Positions 17,388 through 24,846 of a stretch of DNA of 64,000 nt are shown in pieces; the first letter of the stretch is position 1; every line of letters begins with the position of its first letter. Position numbers and translations under genes: made by a program. The stretch comes from Neglectibacter sp. X58. Lineage in GTDB: Bacteria > Bacillota > Clostridia > Oscillospirales > Acutalibacteraceae. Where the stretch lies: NCBI RefSeq assembly GCF_009936035.1, contig NZ_QWEO01000001.1, forward strand, positions 1-64,000. Reading direction: 5' to 3'. The notes beneath the pieces were generated by a model. It was not told where the DNA came from. It did not search any database and saw only the letters and a list, made by a program, of their open reading frames with translations.

Positions 17388-17416
17388 ATTGTACACGATT
17401 CTCCGGGAAAGCGCAA
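17388..17416 (-). promoter_or_regulatory. Sigma-A-like promoter of the DUF2628-type gene
   Basis: On the minus strand TTGCGC (17416-17411), a 17-bp spacer and TACAAT (17393-17388). The transcript would start near 17381 and cross repeat R1b before the start codon. Confidence 0.65.
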
Positions 17417-17426
17417 TGCAATCCCA

Positions 17427-17893
17427 TTTAATTTTCAGTCTGTTAATAAATTGTTTGCAAAATCCTGTCAAAAACACCCCATCCCTCCTCCTTTCCCCAT
17501 GGGAATACCTCCCTGTCCCGGCTTTCTTCCGGGTTTGGACACTTTTTTTTACCGCTACCGCCTTTAGGCAATACCGCACAACTCGCGGCTGTAGCCTTAA
17601 GCAGCATCTCACAGGCGATTCTTTCCGTCATAGCGCACAAAGTCTGTTTGACAGGCGCCAGCCTGCCTGCTCATCCTTTATACACTCTGACGAAAAAATC
17701 TCTGCCGTGATATACTGCTTAGATTTATGCGGTATTGCCTTTACATTTCCGGCCTGATTTGCTATCATAAACAGAGTACCGCCTGCCCCCAGGGCGGGCT
17801 TAAGGAAAAATACAGGCTCATTATCCAACACGCGGAAAATATCTTGCCCGTTTTCCAGTGTGTTGACTATAACCTTCACCGGGAGGAAGCTAT
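17427..17893. other. 467-bp gap before prfB with two possible minus-strand small ORFs
   Basis: No recognised gene lies here. On the minus strand a frame from GTG 17879 to 17628 (83 codons) and another from ATG 17631 to 17443 (62 codons) overlap by ATGA, an arrangement typical of coupled genes. Neither has a convincing ribosome site and I recognise neither product. The first runs antisense through the prfB promoter region. They may be remnants. Confidence 0.3.
17844..17873 (+). promoter_or_regulatory. Possible prfB promoter
   Basis: TTGCCC (17844-17849), an 18-bp spacer and TATAAC (17868-17873) lie 20 bp before the start codon. The match is moderate, and transcription would start close to the ribosome site. 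Confidence 0.35.
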
Positions 17894-19021
17894 ATGCTGC
17901 AATTTGAAGAATGTAAGCGTGAACTGGAGGAACAGCAGGAAGCCCTGGCAAAGCTGGAGGAAGCCTTGGGGCTGCCCAAGCTCCGGGAAGAAGTGGAAAT
18001 GCTGGAGCACAAGTCCGCGGAGCCTGGGTTCTGGGACAACATGCAGGAGGCCCAGAAAGTTACCCAGCGCATGGCAGGGCTGAAAGCCAAAGACGAGGGG
18101 TATCAGAAGCTGGCGGCCCGCCTGGACGACTGCTTGGCCCTTGTGGAAATGGGGGACGAGGCAGAAGATCTGTCCCTGCTGGAGGAAATCCAGGGGGAGA
18201 TGGAAGCCATCCGGGAGCAGACCGCAGCCATGCGGCTTTCCACCCTGCTCACCGGGGAATATGACAGCAACAACGCCATTTTAACTTTCCACGCCGGATC
18301 CGGCGGCACCGAAGCCCAGGACTGGGCAGAGATGCTTTTCCGTATGTATACCCGCTGGTCGGAAAGCAAGGGGTATAAGGTTACCACCCTGGATTACCTG
18401 GACGGGGACGAGGCTGGCCTGAAATCTGCCTCCATCCTGGTGGAAGGGGAAAACGCCTATGGGTATCTGAAAAGCGAGGCGGGCGTCCACCGGCTGGTGC
18501 GGGTTTCCCCCTTTGACGCCGCGGGCCGCAGGCACACCTCCTTCTCCTCTTTGGAGGTCATGCCGGAAATTGAGGAAGATAACTCTGTGGAGATAAACCC
18601 TGACGATATCAAGATGGAAGTGTACCGGGCCTCCGGCGCGGGGGGCCAGAAGGTCAACAAGACCTCTTCCGCTGTGCGGCTTATCCACATCCCCACAGGC
18701 ATTGTGGTTTCCTGCCAGGTGGAGCGCAGCCAGTACCAGAACCGGGACGTGGCCATGAAGATGCTCATTTCCAAGCTGGTGGAAATCAAGGAGCGGGAAA
18801 ACCTGGAGAAAATCAGCGACATCAAAGGGGAGCAGAAGGAAATCACCTGGGGCAGCCAGATACGCTCCTATGTGTTCATGCCCTACACCATGGTGAAGGA
18901 TCACCGCACAGGCTTTGAAACCGGCAACGTAAACGCGGTGATGGACGGCGACCTGGACGGCTTTATCAACGCCTACCTCACCGCCCAGAGCCAGAACGCC
19001 CTGCGCGAAGGCGTGGAATAA
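17894..19021 (+). CDS. prfB: Peptide chain release factor 2
   Basis: This 375-residue protein is RF2. It has the N-terminal helical domain, the stop-codon reading tripeptide SPF (VSPFDAAGRRHTSF) that defines UGA/UAA specificity, and the catalytic GGQ loop (ASGAGGQKVNKTSSAVR). It triggers peptidyl-tRNA hydrolysis at UAA and UGA on the ribosome. The whole protein is in one frame from an ATG with the ribosome site GGGAGGA; the CUU-UGA programmed frameshift found in many prfB genes is absent. Length matches the family. A GNAT gene follows after about 180 bp that contain a small hairpin (19144-19166) but no T run. Confidence 0.95.
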   Translation: MLQFEECKRELEEQQEALAKLEEALGLPKLREEVEMLEHKSAEPGFWDNMQEAQKVTQRMAGLKAKDEGYQKLAARLDDCLALVEMGDEAEDLSLLEEIQGEMEAIREQTAAMRLSTLLTGEYDSNNAILTFHAGSGGTEAQDWAEMLFRMYTRWSESKGYKVTTLDYLDGDEAGLKSASILVEGENAYGYLKSEAGVHRLVRVSPFDAAGRRHTSFSSLEVMPEIEEDNSVEINPDDIKMEVYRASGAGGQKVNKTSSAVRLIHIPTGIVVSCQVERSQYQNRDVAMKMLISKLVEIKERENLEKISDIKGEQKEITWGSQIRSYVFMPYTMVKDHRTGFETGNVNAVMDGDLDGFINAYLTAQSQNALREGVE

Positions 19022-19199
19022 CGGCTTGCGGCAAGGGCAGACCTTGGAGCCTTGAGTCTCGCCTGCCGACTCGGTCGGCGCTTGACGGTTCCCGCCGGGA
19101 ACCAGCGCCCCCAAACCCCACAACCCCTTTTGGAAAGAAGGGGAAACATTCCCTTTGGGAATGTTTGAACCGAAAACCAAGTTTTGGAGAGGTAAAGCG

Positions 19200-19706
19200 A
19201 TGGAATTTGCACTGGAAGCGGTAACGGTAGGCCAGAAGGAAATCCTCCGGAACCTTTTGGAAAAATATAATTATGAATTCTCCCAGTATGACGGCGCAGA
19301 TATAAACGATTTAGGGCTTTACGGCTACAGCTACCTGGACAACTACTGGACGGAAAAGGGCCGTTGGGCCTTTTTTCTTAAAGCGGACGGGAAGCTGGCG
19401 GGCTTTGCCATGGTAAACGACTATCCCGAGGCGGGGGATCCTCTGGACTACTGCATGTCCGAATTTTTTGTGATGTACAAGTATCGCCGCTGCGGCTTGG
19501 GCACATGGGCGGCTTACGAGCTTTTCCGCCGCTTTCCCGGCCTGTGGCAGCTCAAGCGCACTCCCCGCAACGAGAGTTCCGTAGTTTTCTGGGACAAGGT
19601 GGTAAGCGGCTTCACGGGCGGCAATTTCAAATTGGAAAGCCGGGCGGACATCGCCTATGACGACGGCACCCCGGCAGATCTGTTCACCTTCCGCACAGAC
19701 AGGTAA
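19200..19706 (+). CDS. GNAT-family N-acetyltransferase
   Basis: This 168-residue protein has the GNAT fold: beta strands ending in GRWAFFLKADGKLAGFAMVND, and the acetyl-CoA motif region EFFVMYKYRRCGLGTWAAYELFRRFPG (a Q/RxxGxG/A variant, RRCGLG). The substrate is unknown. I chose the ATG preceded by GGAGAGG, not the 15-codon longer frame. It is followed 51 bp later by the VanY-like gene on the same strand. Confidence 0.82.
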   Translation: MEFALEAVTVGQKEILRNLLEKYNYEFSQYDGADINDLGLYGYSYLDNYWTEKGRWAFFLKADGKLAGFAMVNDYPEAGDPLDYCMSEFFVMYKYRRCGLGTWAAYELFRRFPGLWQLKRTPRNESSVVFWDKVVSGFTGGNFKLESRADIAYDDGTPADLFTFRTDR

Positions 19707-19757
19707 CAGTGCAAAGGAGCAGCGCGCCTCAAACAGGGAGAGAAAGGGGGGAGGGCC

Positions 19758-20645
19758 TTGCGGCGCAGGCGGCAGAAAAGGCAGTTTTTAAGAAGCACAA
19801 ACCACATTTTGGATATCAGCCCGGCAGGGCGGAACATTTTTGTCTCCCGGGACAAGCAGATTCAAAACCACAAGGCCCGGCGCATTAAAATCTGGATGCG
19901 GGTGGTGTCGGTGCTGGCTGTCCTGGTTTCCCTGGGGGCGGCGGCGCTTTTTGTGTGGAGCTACCTCATCCCCTATTTCCAGCGGGAGTTCATCCTGCCC
20001 CCCAGCGTCACAGAGGAGGATCCCCTCCTCACAGGCAGCATGGCCCCCCTGCCCGTATATGACGATATGGGCCTGCCGGTTTACGACAACGACATGTGCC
20101 TGTTTGTTATAAACCGGACAACCCCTGCGGAGGAGGGCTTCGAGCCAGTCCTCTACACAGCGGAGAGCGTGGCGGTAGATGCCCGCATAGCCGACGCACT
20201 CCGGCAGATGACAGCCGCCGCCCAGGAGGACGGCCTGGCCCTTACCTTTACAGAGGGATATGTATCCTATGAGGAGCAGGGCAGGCGTTTTGACGAACTG
20301 GTGGACGAGCTGATGAATGGGGACGAGGGCCTGACAGCGGTAATGGCAAAGACAGAGGCCGCCAGCATCCAGCCCGCCGCAGGCCAAAGCGATTTTCAAA
20401 CAGGGCTGTGCGTCCGGGTTTCCGGTTCCCCGGAAACCTTCGGAGACTCCAAAACCTATTCCTGGCTGCGGAACAACATGGGGAAATACGGCTTTGTTTT
20501 CCGTTACCCCGAAGGCAAGCTGAACATGACAGGCATGAAGCCGGATCCCACAGTCATCCGGTATGTGGGCAGCGCCAATGCCGCCGCCATGCAGCAGCGA
20601 TCCATGTGCCTGGAGGAATATGTAGCCTATCTGAACAGCCAGTAA
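19758..20645 (+). CDS. Membrane-anchored VanY-like protein lacking zinc ligands
   Basis: This 295-residue protein starts at TTG behind the ribosome site GGGGGGAGGG. A basic cytosolic N-terminus (1-46) is followed by one transmembrane helix (47-70) and an extracytoplasmic domain. The domain resembles the VanY/D,D-carboxypeptidase (peptidase M15B) fold through EGYVSYEEQGRRFD, QTGLCVRV, KYGFVFRYPEGK and IRYVG. The zinc ligands are missing: SEHQTGLAVD reads SDFQTGLCVR (F213, R220), and the EPWH-Y-RYVG histidine is replaced by V266. I infer a pseudoenzyme that may bind peptidoglycan stem peptides without cutting them. Its neighbours give no firm role. Confidence 0.75.
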   Translation: MRRRRQKRQFLRSTNHILDISPAGRNIFVSRDKQIQNHKARRIKIWMRVVSVLAVLVSLGAAALFVWSYLIPYFQREFILPPSVTEEDPLLTGSMAPLPVYDDMGLPVYDNDMCLFVINRTTPAEEGFEPVLYTAESVAVDARIADALRQMTAAAQEDGLALTFTEGYVSYEEQGRRFDELVDELMNGDEGLTAVMAKTEAASIQPAAGQSDFQTGLCVRVSGSPETFGDSKTYSWLRNNMGKYGFVFRYPEGKLNMTGMKPDPTVIRYVGSANAAAMQQRSMCLEEYVAYLNSQ

Positions 20646-20700
20646 CCGCCGCAAAAGGCGGCAGGGTACTTATAAAAACAGACCATAAGGAGGAAAAAGC

Positions 20701-21654
20701 ATGAAAATTGTGCTTGCGGAACCCCTGGGCATCCGGCAGGAGCTGCTGGAAAGCTGCCTGGAGGAAATCCGGGCCATGGGCCATGAGGTAGAAGCCTTTG
20801 GCGACAGGCCCCAAAACGCCGAGGCCCTTTGCCCCCGGGTGCGGGAGGCAGACGCCGTCATCATCACAAACCTGCCCTTCCCGGGGGAGGTGCTGCGCCA
20901 GTGTGAGCGCCTGCGCTATGTAGATGTGGCCTTTACCGGGGTGGATCACCTGGACGTGGCCTGCTGCAGGGAAAAGGGCATCTCTGTGTCCAACGCCTCC
21001 GGCTATTCGGATGTGGCGGTGGCAGAGCTTGCCCTGAGCATGATGCTGGCCCTTTCCCGGAACATCGTCCCTTGCAACGAAGCGGTGCGGCAGGGCGGCA
21101 CAAAGGACGGGCTTGTGGGCACAGAGCTTTTCAACAAAACCCTGGGCGTTGTGGGCACAGGAAAGATAGGCGCCGCGGTTATCCGGCTGGGGCTGACCTT
21201 TGGCATGAAGGTGCTGGCCCACAGCCGCACCAAAAAGCCGGAACTGGAGGCTTTGGGCGTAAGCTTCCTTCCCCTGGAGGAACTGATGGCCCAAAGCGAT
21301 ATTATCAGTCTCCATGTGCCCTTAAATGACGCCACCAGGGGTCTTATCAGCCAGGAGATGCTGGCCCTTATGAGGCCCACAGCCATGCTTATCAATACAG
21401 CCCGGGGGCCTGTTGTGGATAACGCCGCCCTGGCAGAGGCCCTGCAGGCCGGACGCATTGCTGGGGCAGGCATAGACGTGTTTGAAACAGAGCCGCCCAT
21501 CCCGGACAGCCACCCCCTGCTGAATGCTCCCAATACCTTGCTCACCCCCCACGTGGCCTTTGCCACCCGGGAAGCCCTGGAGCGCCGGGCAGAGATTGTG
21601 TTCGATAACCTGAAAGCTTGGCTGGGCGGAACGGTGCAAAACCAGATTTGCTAA
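20701..21654 (+). CDS. D-isomer-specific 2-hydroxyacid dehydrogenase
   Basis: This 317-residue protein has the NAD-binding motif GVVGTGKIGAAVIRLGLTFG and the catalytic triad: Arg in NTARGPVVD, Glu in DVFETEPP and His in TPHVAF. It would reduce a 2-keto acid with NAD(P)H (glycerate/hydroxypyruvate reductase-like); substrate is not predictable. A perfect AGGAGGA ribosome site lies upstream. Repeat R3b follows immediately after the stop codon. Confidence 0.9.
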   Translation: MKIVLAEPLGIRQELLESCLEEIRAMGHEVEAFGDRPQNAEALCPRVREADAVIITNLPFPGEVLRQCERLRYVDVAFTGVDHLDVACCREKGISVSNASGYSDVAVAELALSMMLALSRNIVPCNEAVRQGGTKDGLVGTELFNKTLGVVGTGKIGAAVIRLGLTFGMKVLAHSRTKKPELEALGVSFLPLEELMAQSDIISLHVPLNDATRGLISQEMLALMRPTAMLINTARGPVVDNAALAEALQAGRIAGAGIDVFETEPPIPDSHPLLNAPNTLLTPHVAFATREALERRAEIVFDNLKAWLGGTVQNQIC

Positions 21655-21655
21655 T

Positions 21656-21763
21656 TATAGTAAACGCACTTGAAAATCGGTACATCCCGATTTTCAAGTT
21701 AAGCGGCTGAACCGCCTGGTTCAAAAGAGGTGTTTTATCGCTTTTGGACTGCGTTAACTATAG
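21656..21763. repeat. R3 dispersed repeat, copy b (MITE-like)
   Basis: This 108-bp element starts tatagtaaacgcacttgaaa and ends, on the other strand, ctatagttaacgcagtcc, so the ends are inverted repeats. It has an internal palindrome (cgattttcaag region) and a gcggc/gccgc pair. The copy at 59621-59722 is the closest relative. Both copies end in ttttggactgcgttaacta. Confidence 0.8.
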
Positions 21764-21813
21764 CGCACAGCAGAAAAGGGCGCGTGAGGCATTTCCGGTA
21801 GGTTTATCACATG

Positions 21814-21852
21814 AAAAAGCGCAGGCCGCAAAACACGGCCTGCGCTTTTGTG
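21814..21852. terminator. Bidirectional terminator
   Basis: The stem aaaagcgcaggccg / cggcctgcgctttt with loop caaaaca lies just beyond the MATE stop codon on the minus strand. Confidence 0.85.
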
Positions 21853-21873
21853 CTTCCTGTCTCTTGGCAAAAA

Positions 21874-23244
21874 TCAGTTAAACGGCTTCTTTCCTGCCCC
21901 CAGGGCCTGCGCCTGCTTCTTATAAACCTTGTGGTAGGAAATCCCCAGCAGGAGCATGGCTCCCAGCCATCCCAGGGGATTTGCCAGATATACAGCCCAG
22001 CGGCCCAAAAGCCCCGGCAGAAGCAGCACAGATAAAAGCCGCAATCCCAGTTCCACAAAGCCGGAAAGGGTGGGGGCAAAGGCGCTGCCCATGCCCTGCA
22101 GCCCGGAGCGGTACAGGCACAAAAGGAACATAAGGGGAATCAGCAGGGCCATCACCAGCAGATAGGTGTAGCCCGCCTGGGTAATGGCCTGCACCTCCTG
22201 CGGCTCTCCGGAAACCAGCAGCCCGATAAGCTGCCTGCCCAGCACCAGCATCAGCACATCCATAATCCCCGCGCTGATAAGGGACAGCCGGATGCTGCAC
22301 CGCAGCCCCTCCTGCACCCTGTCCATCCGGCCCGCGCCGTAGTTCTGGGCAGCATAGGTGGAGAAGGCCCCTTCCAGCGCGTTGCCTGTGATGTTCAGCA
22401 GGCCAAAATATTTTTCCGCCGCTGCCATCCCCGCCACAAAAAGTTTGCCATAACTGTTGATAGCCGCCTGCACAAACAGCCCGCCAATGGCGATAACCCC
22501 GTCCCGCAGGGCAAAAGGCCCACCCAGCCGCATAAGCTCTCGGAGCAGGGCTGGTTTAGCGGCAAAGTCCTGCCGGGAGAGCCGCGCCTGGGGAATCGCC
22601 CTTAACTGCACCAGGCAGTAGCCGCAGGAGGCAAGCTGGGCCAGCACGGTGGCTGCCGCCACTCCTGCCACGCCCCAGTGGAATACCCCTGCGAAAAGCA
22701 GATCTAATGCTACGTTCAGCACGCAGGAGGCAATGCTGCCTGTAACCGGGGCGCGGCTGTTGCCCAGAGCATGAAGCAGCATGCCGGAAAGCCGGTTTGC
22801 CATGGTGATAAGGGTGCCCGCAAAAATCCACTGGACATACACCAGGGCCTGGGGCCGGATGTCCTCCGGGGTTTTCGTAAGGGCCAGCACAGGCTTTGCG
22901 CAGAAAAGCCCCAAAAGGGTCAGCAGAACGCCTATCCCCGCGGAAAGGAGCGCCGCCATGGCAATGGCCCCCCGCAAGGTTTCCCATTGTTTTTTTCCGA
23001 ATAGCTGGGCAAACAGGATGGTAAAGCCCTGAATCAGCCCGGAGATGATGCAAAACAGCAGCATGCTCAAAAAGCCTGCCGCCCCCACTGCCGCGAAAGC
23101 GTCCACCCCCAGCAGCCTGCCCACCACCGCGCTGTCGGCTGTGGTGTAGAGCAACTGGCACACGCTGCCCACCATCAAGGGTGCCGCAAAGCCCAGCAGC
23201 AGCCCTAAAGGCTTGCCCTGGGTCATATCAGTCGTTTTTTTCAT
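21874..23244 (-). CDS. MATE-family efflux transporter
   Basis: This 456-residue integral membrane protein has about 12 hydrophobic segments and the MATE N-terminal signature (GKPLGLLLGFAAPLMVGSVCQLLYTTADSAVVGRLLG). It would export cationic drugs or metabolites with Na+ or H+ antiport. It is the last gene of a compact minus-strand operon. A 15-codon ORF and a strong hairpin lie in the 200 bp before its start, suggesting attenuation or translational control. The ribosome site is AGAAAGAGG. Confidence 0.9.
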   Translation of the reverse strand: MKKTTDMTQGKPLGLLLGFAAPLMVGSVCQLLYTTADSAVVGRLLGVDAFAAVGAAGFLSMLLFCIISGLIQGFTILFAQLFGKKQWETLRGAIAMAALLSAGIGVLLTLLGLFCAKPVLALTKTPEDIRPQALVYVQWIFAGTLITMANRLSGMLLHALGNSRAPVTGSIASCVLNVALDLLFAGVFHWGVAGVAAATVLAQLASCGYCLVQLRAIPQARLSRQDFAAKPALLRELMRLGGPFALRDGVIAIGGLFVQAAINSYGKLFVAGMAAAEKYFGLLNITGNALEGAFSTYAAQNYGAGRMDRVQEGLRCSIRLSLISAGIMDVLMLVLGRQLIGLLVSGEPQEVQAITQAGYTYLLVMALLIPLMFLLCLYRSGLQGMGSAFAPTLSGFVELGLRLLSVLLLPGLLGRWAVYLANPLGWLGAMLLLGISYHKVYKKQAQALGAGKKPFN

Positions 23245-23375
23245 AGATAAAGCCTCTTTCTTCAGTTTGTTTTTTCTTGCCGCATTTCATGAAAAGAGGC
23301 CTGCAAAGGTGTGTGTTTAAAGCTCGCCTTCCGCTCTGGAGCGCCCGCTCCAAAGAGGCTTCCGCCTGGCTACCT

Positions 23376-23423
23376 TCAGGCCCGGAAGGCGTTCACACCG
23401 GGTATGGTTTTAAGAATCCGCAT
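23376..23423 (-). CDS. Candidate 15-residue leader peptide before the MATE gene
   Basis: The ORF reads MRILKTIPGVNAFRA and has a near-ideal ribosome site (AGGAGG, 6-7 bp before the ATG), starting 22 bp after the Nudix stop codon. Its last codons contain aacgccttccg, which can pair with cggaaggcg about 55 bp downstream (near 23320-23330). Between these arms a second hairpin (ctttggagcg / cgctccagag) can form. The layout resembles leader peptides that control resistance genes by ribosome stalling. No homologue is known to me. Confidence 0.5.
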   Translation of the reverse strand: MRILKTIPGVNAFRA

Positions 23424-23444
23424 AGTTTTCCTCCTGCTCATCTC

Positions 23445-23849
23445 TTATAGATCTTCCTGCTCCAGCAGGGCCATAATATGGCCCATGTTGCCCATGCCTG
23501 CAAAGCGGGTTCTGTCGAACATGTCCTCTTTGGCGTCCTGCCAGATAAGCTGGTTTTCCTCTCCCCGCGCCTGGGCGGGGCCTTTCAGCCTGCCGGCGTA
23601 CACTTCCAGCCGGCAGGGGGCATGGAGGTAATAGGTGAAATCCATGAAGTGGAACAGGGAAATATCCGCCTCCACCAGCCCGGTTTCCTCCCGCAGCTCC
23701 CGGTAAGCGGCGGCAAGCCCTTCCTCTCCCGGCTCTATCTTGCCGCCCACAAAGTTCAAAAGCCCTTTATATGGCTCTTTGCGCCGCCTGCACAGCAGAA
23801 CCCTTTCCCGGCGTTCATCAAACACCACAACAATGTTATAACCCTGCAT
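23445..23849 (-). CDS. Nudix hydrolase
   Basis: This 134-residue protein contains a complete Nudix box: GGKIEPGEEGLAAAYRELREETGL. The NVVVVFDERRERVLLCRRRKEPYKGLLNFVGG lead-in resembles MutT-like 8-oxo-dGTP pyrophosphatases. It would hydrolyse a nucleoside diphosphate-X substrate, possibly cleaning the nucleotide pool. I chose the ATG that follows AGGAGG by 6 bp. It is 11 bp behind the histidine-phosphatase gene in the same operon. Confidence 0.9.
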   Translation of the reverse strand: MQGYNIVVVFDERRERVLLCRRRKEPYKGLLNFVGGKIEPGEEGLAAAYRELREETGLVEADISLFHFMDFTYYLHAPCRLEVYAGRLKGPAQARGEENQLIWQDAKEDMFDRTRFAGMGNMGHIMALLEQEDL

Positions 23850-23860
23850 GGTATTCCTCC

Positions 23861-24448
23861 TCACAAAATTTCCCTGGCTTCCCCGGCAAACAGGTCAATT
23901 TCCTCCACCTGCGCGCAGGCTTTTCCCTGGAAGGTAAAATGCACAGCCCAGGGCATCAGGCCCCGTATCCGGGAGAAGCCCTCATAGCCAAAGCCGGGTC
24001 GCAGGCTGTGTACCAGCACGCTTAAGGCTGTGCCATGAGAACCGATGGCGACCCGCCCACCCTTATGTTCCTCTAGAATTTTCTCCAAAGAGGCTTCCAT
24101 GCGCGCCTGCACCTGGCCTAAGGAATCCCCGTCTGACAGCTTATAGGAAAAGTCTGCCCACTGCCTGCGGGCAAAGCCTTCAAAGTCTTCAATCCAGCCG
24201 CTGTCTATCCGGCGCTCCCGTAAATCTTCCATTGTTATAACGGGCAGGCCGACCGCCCGGGCAAAGGGTGCCACTGTGTCCACCGCCCGTTTAAAAGGGC
24301 TGGAAAGCACGGCGCTGATGTTTTTGTCCCGGAGATATCCTGTGACAAGCCCGGTGTCAGCCTGCCCTTTTGGGGACAGTTCCCGGGTGAGGTCGTCATG
24401 GTTTTCATAATTCGGCTGGCAGTGGCGGATGAAATACAGCTCCGTCAT
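23861..24448 (-). CDS. Histidine phosphatase (phosphoglycerate-mutase family)
   Basis: This 195-residue protein has the RHC motif (YFIRHCQPNYE), SSPFKRAVDTVAPFA and the second catalytic histidine in AIGSHGTALSVL. The substrate is unknown; family members act on phosphosugars, nucleotides or cobalamin intermediates. Its start overlaps the ASCH stop by 4 bp (ATGA), and GGGAGAAGG provides the ribosome site. It lies in the ltaE-ASCH-phosphatase-Nudix-MATE operon. Confidence 0.85.
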   Translation of the reverse strand: MTELYFIRHCQPNYENHDDLTRELSPKGQADTGLVTGYLRDKNISAVLSSPFKRAVDTVAPFARAVGLPVITMEDLRERRIDSGWIEDFEGFARRQWADFSYKLSDGDSLGQVQARMEASLEKILEEHKGGRVAIGSHGTALSVLVHSLRPGFGYEGFSRIRGLMPWAVHFTFQGKACAQVEEIDLFAGEAREIL

Positions 24449-24846
24449 CCTTCTCCCTCCCATTCCCACAGCCCCAGCATCCCCCTGGCGGGGACGGGCG
24501 GCTCTATTGGCTCTATGTTTTCCAGCATCCAGGCAAACCGCCCGGGGGCATACTCTCCGCACAGCCACTCTGTTTTGTGCCGCTCCATCTCCTCCAGGAA
24601 AGCCCCGTCCATGGGCACGCAGTCTGCCAGCACGCAGCGGCAGAGGATTTTCCCATATGCCATGGGCGCCCCGGGGATAAGGGCCAGCAGTTCCTGTATG
24701 TGGGGATCCCTGTGGTTTATCCTGGCGGCGCTGGCGTGGAGGCACAGCGGCCCCCGGTAGTTTGTCCGCCAGCTCCTTGTCTCAATGCGCTTTTTCCCCA
24801 GCAGGATAAGGGAAGCCCAAGGCTCCCGCAGGCTCAGCACTTTCAT
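24445..24846 (-). CDS. ASCH-domain protein
   Basis: This 133-residue protein is an ASCH (PUA-like) domain: it begins MKVLSLREPWASLILLGKKRIETRSW, followed by RGPLCLHASA and YGKILCRCVLADC. ASCH domains bind RNA or modified nucleosides and some have amidohydrolase or RNase activity. Its coding frame overlaps those of its neighbours by 4 bp on both sides, so the three genes are translationally coupled. Its adjacency to Nudix and phosphatase genes suggests nucleotide or RNA housekeeping, which is inference. Confidence 0.85.
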   Translation of the reverse strand: MKVLSLREPWASLILLGKKRIETRSWRTNYRGPLCLHASAARINHRDPHIQELLALIPGAPMAYGKILCRCVLADCVPMDGAFLEEMERHKTEWLCGEYAPGRFAWMLENIEPIEPPVPARGMLGLWEWEGEG

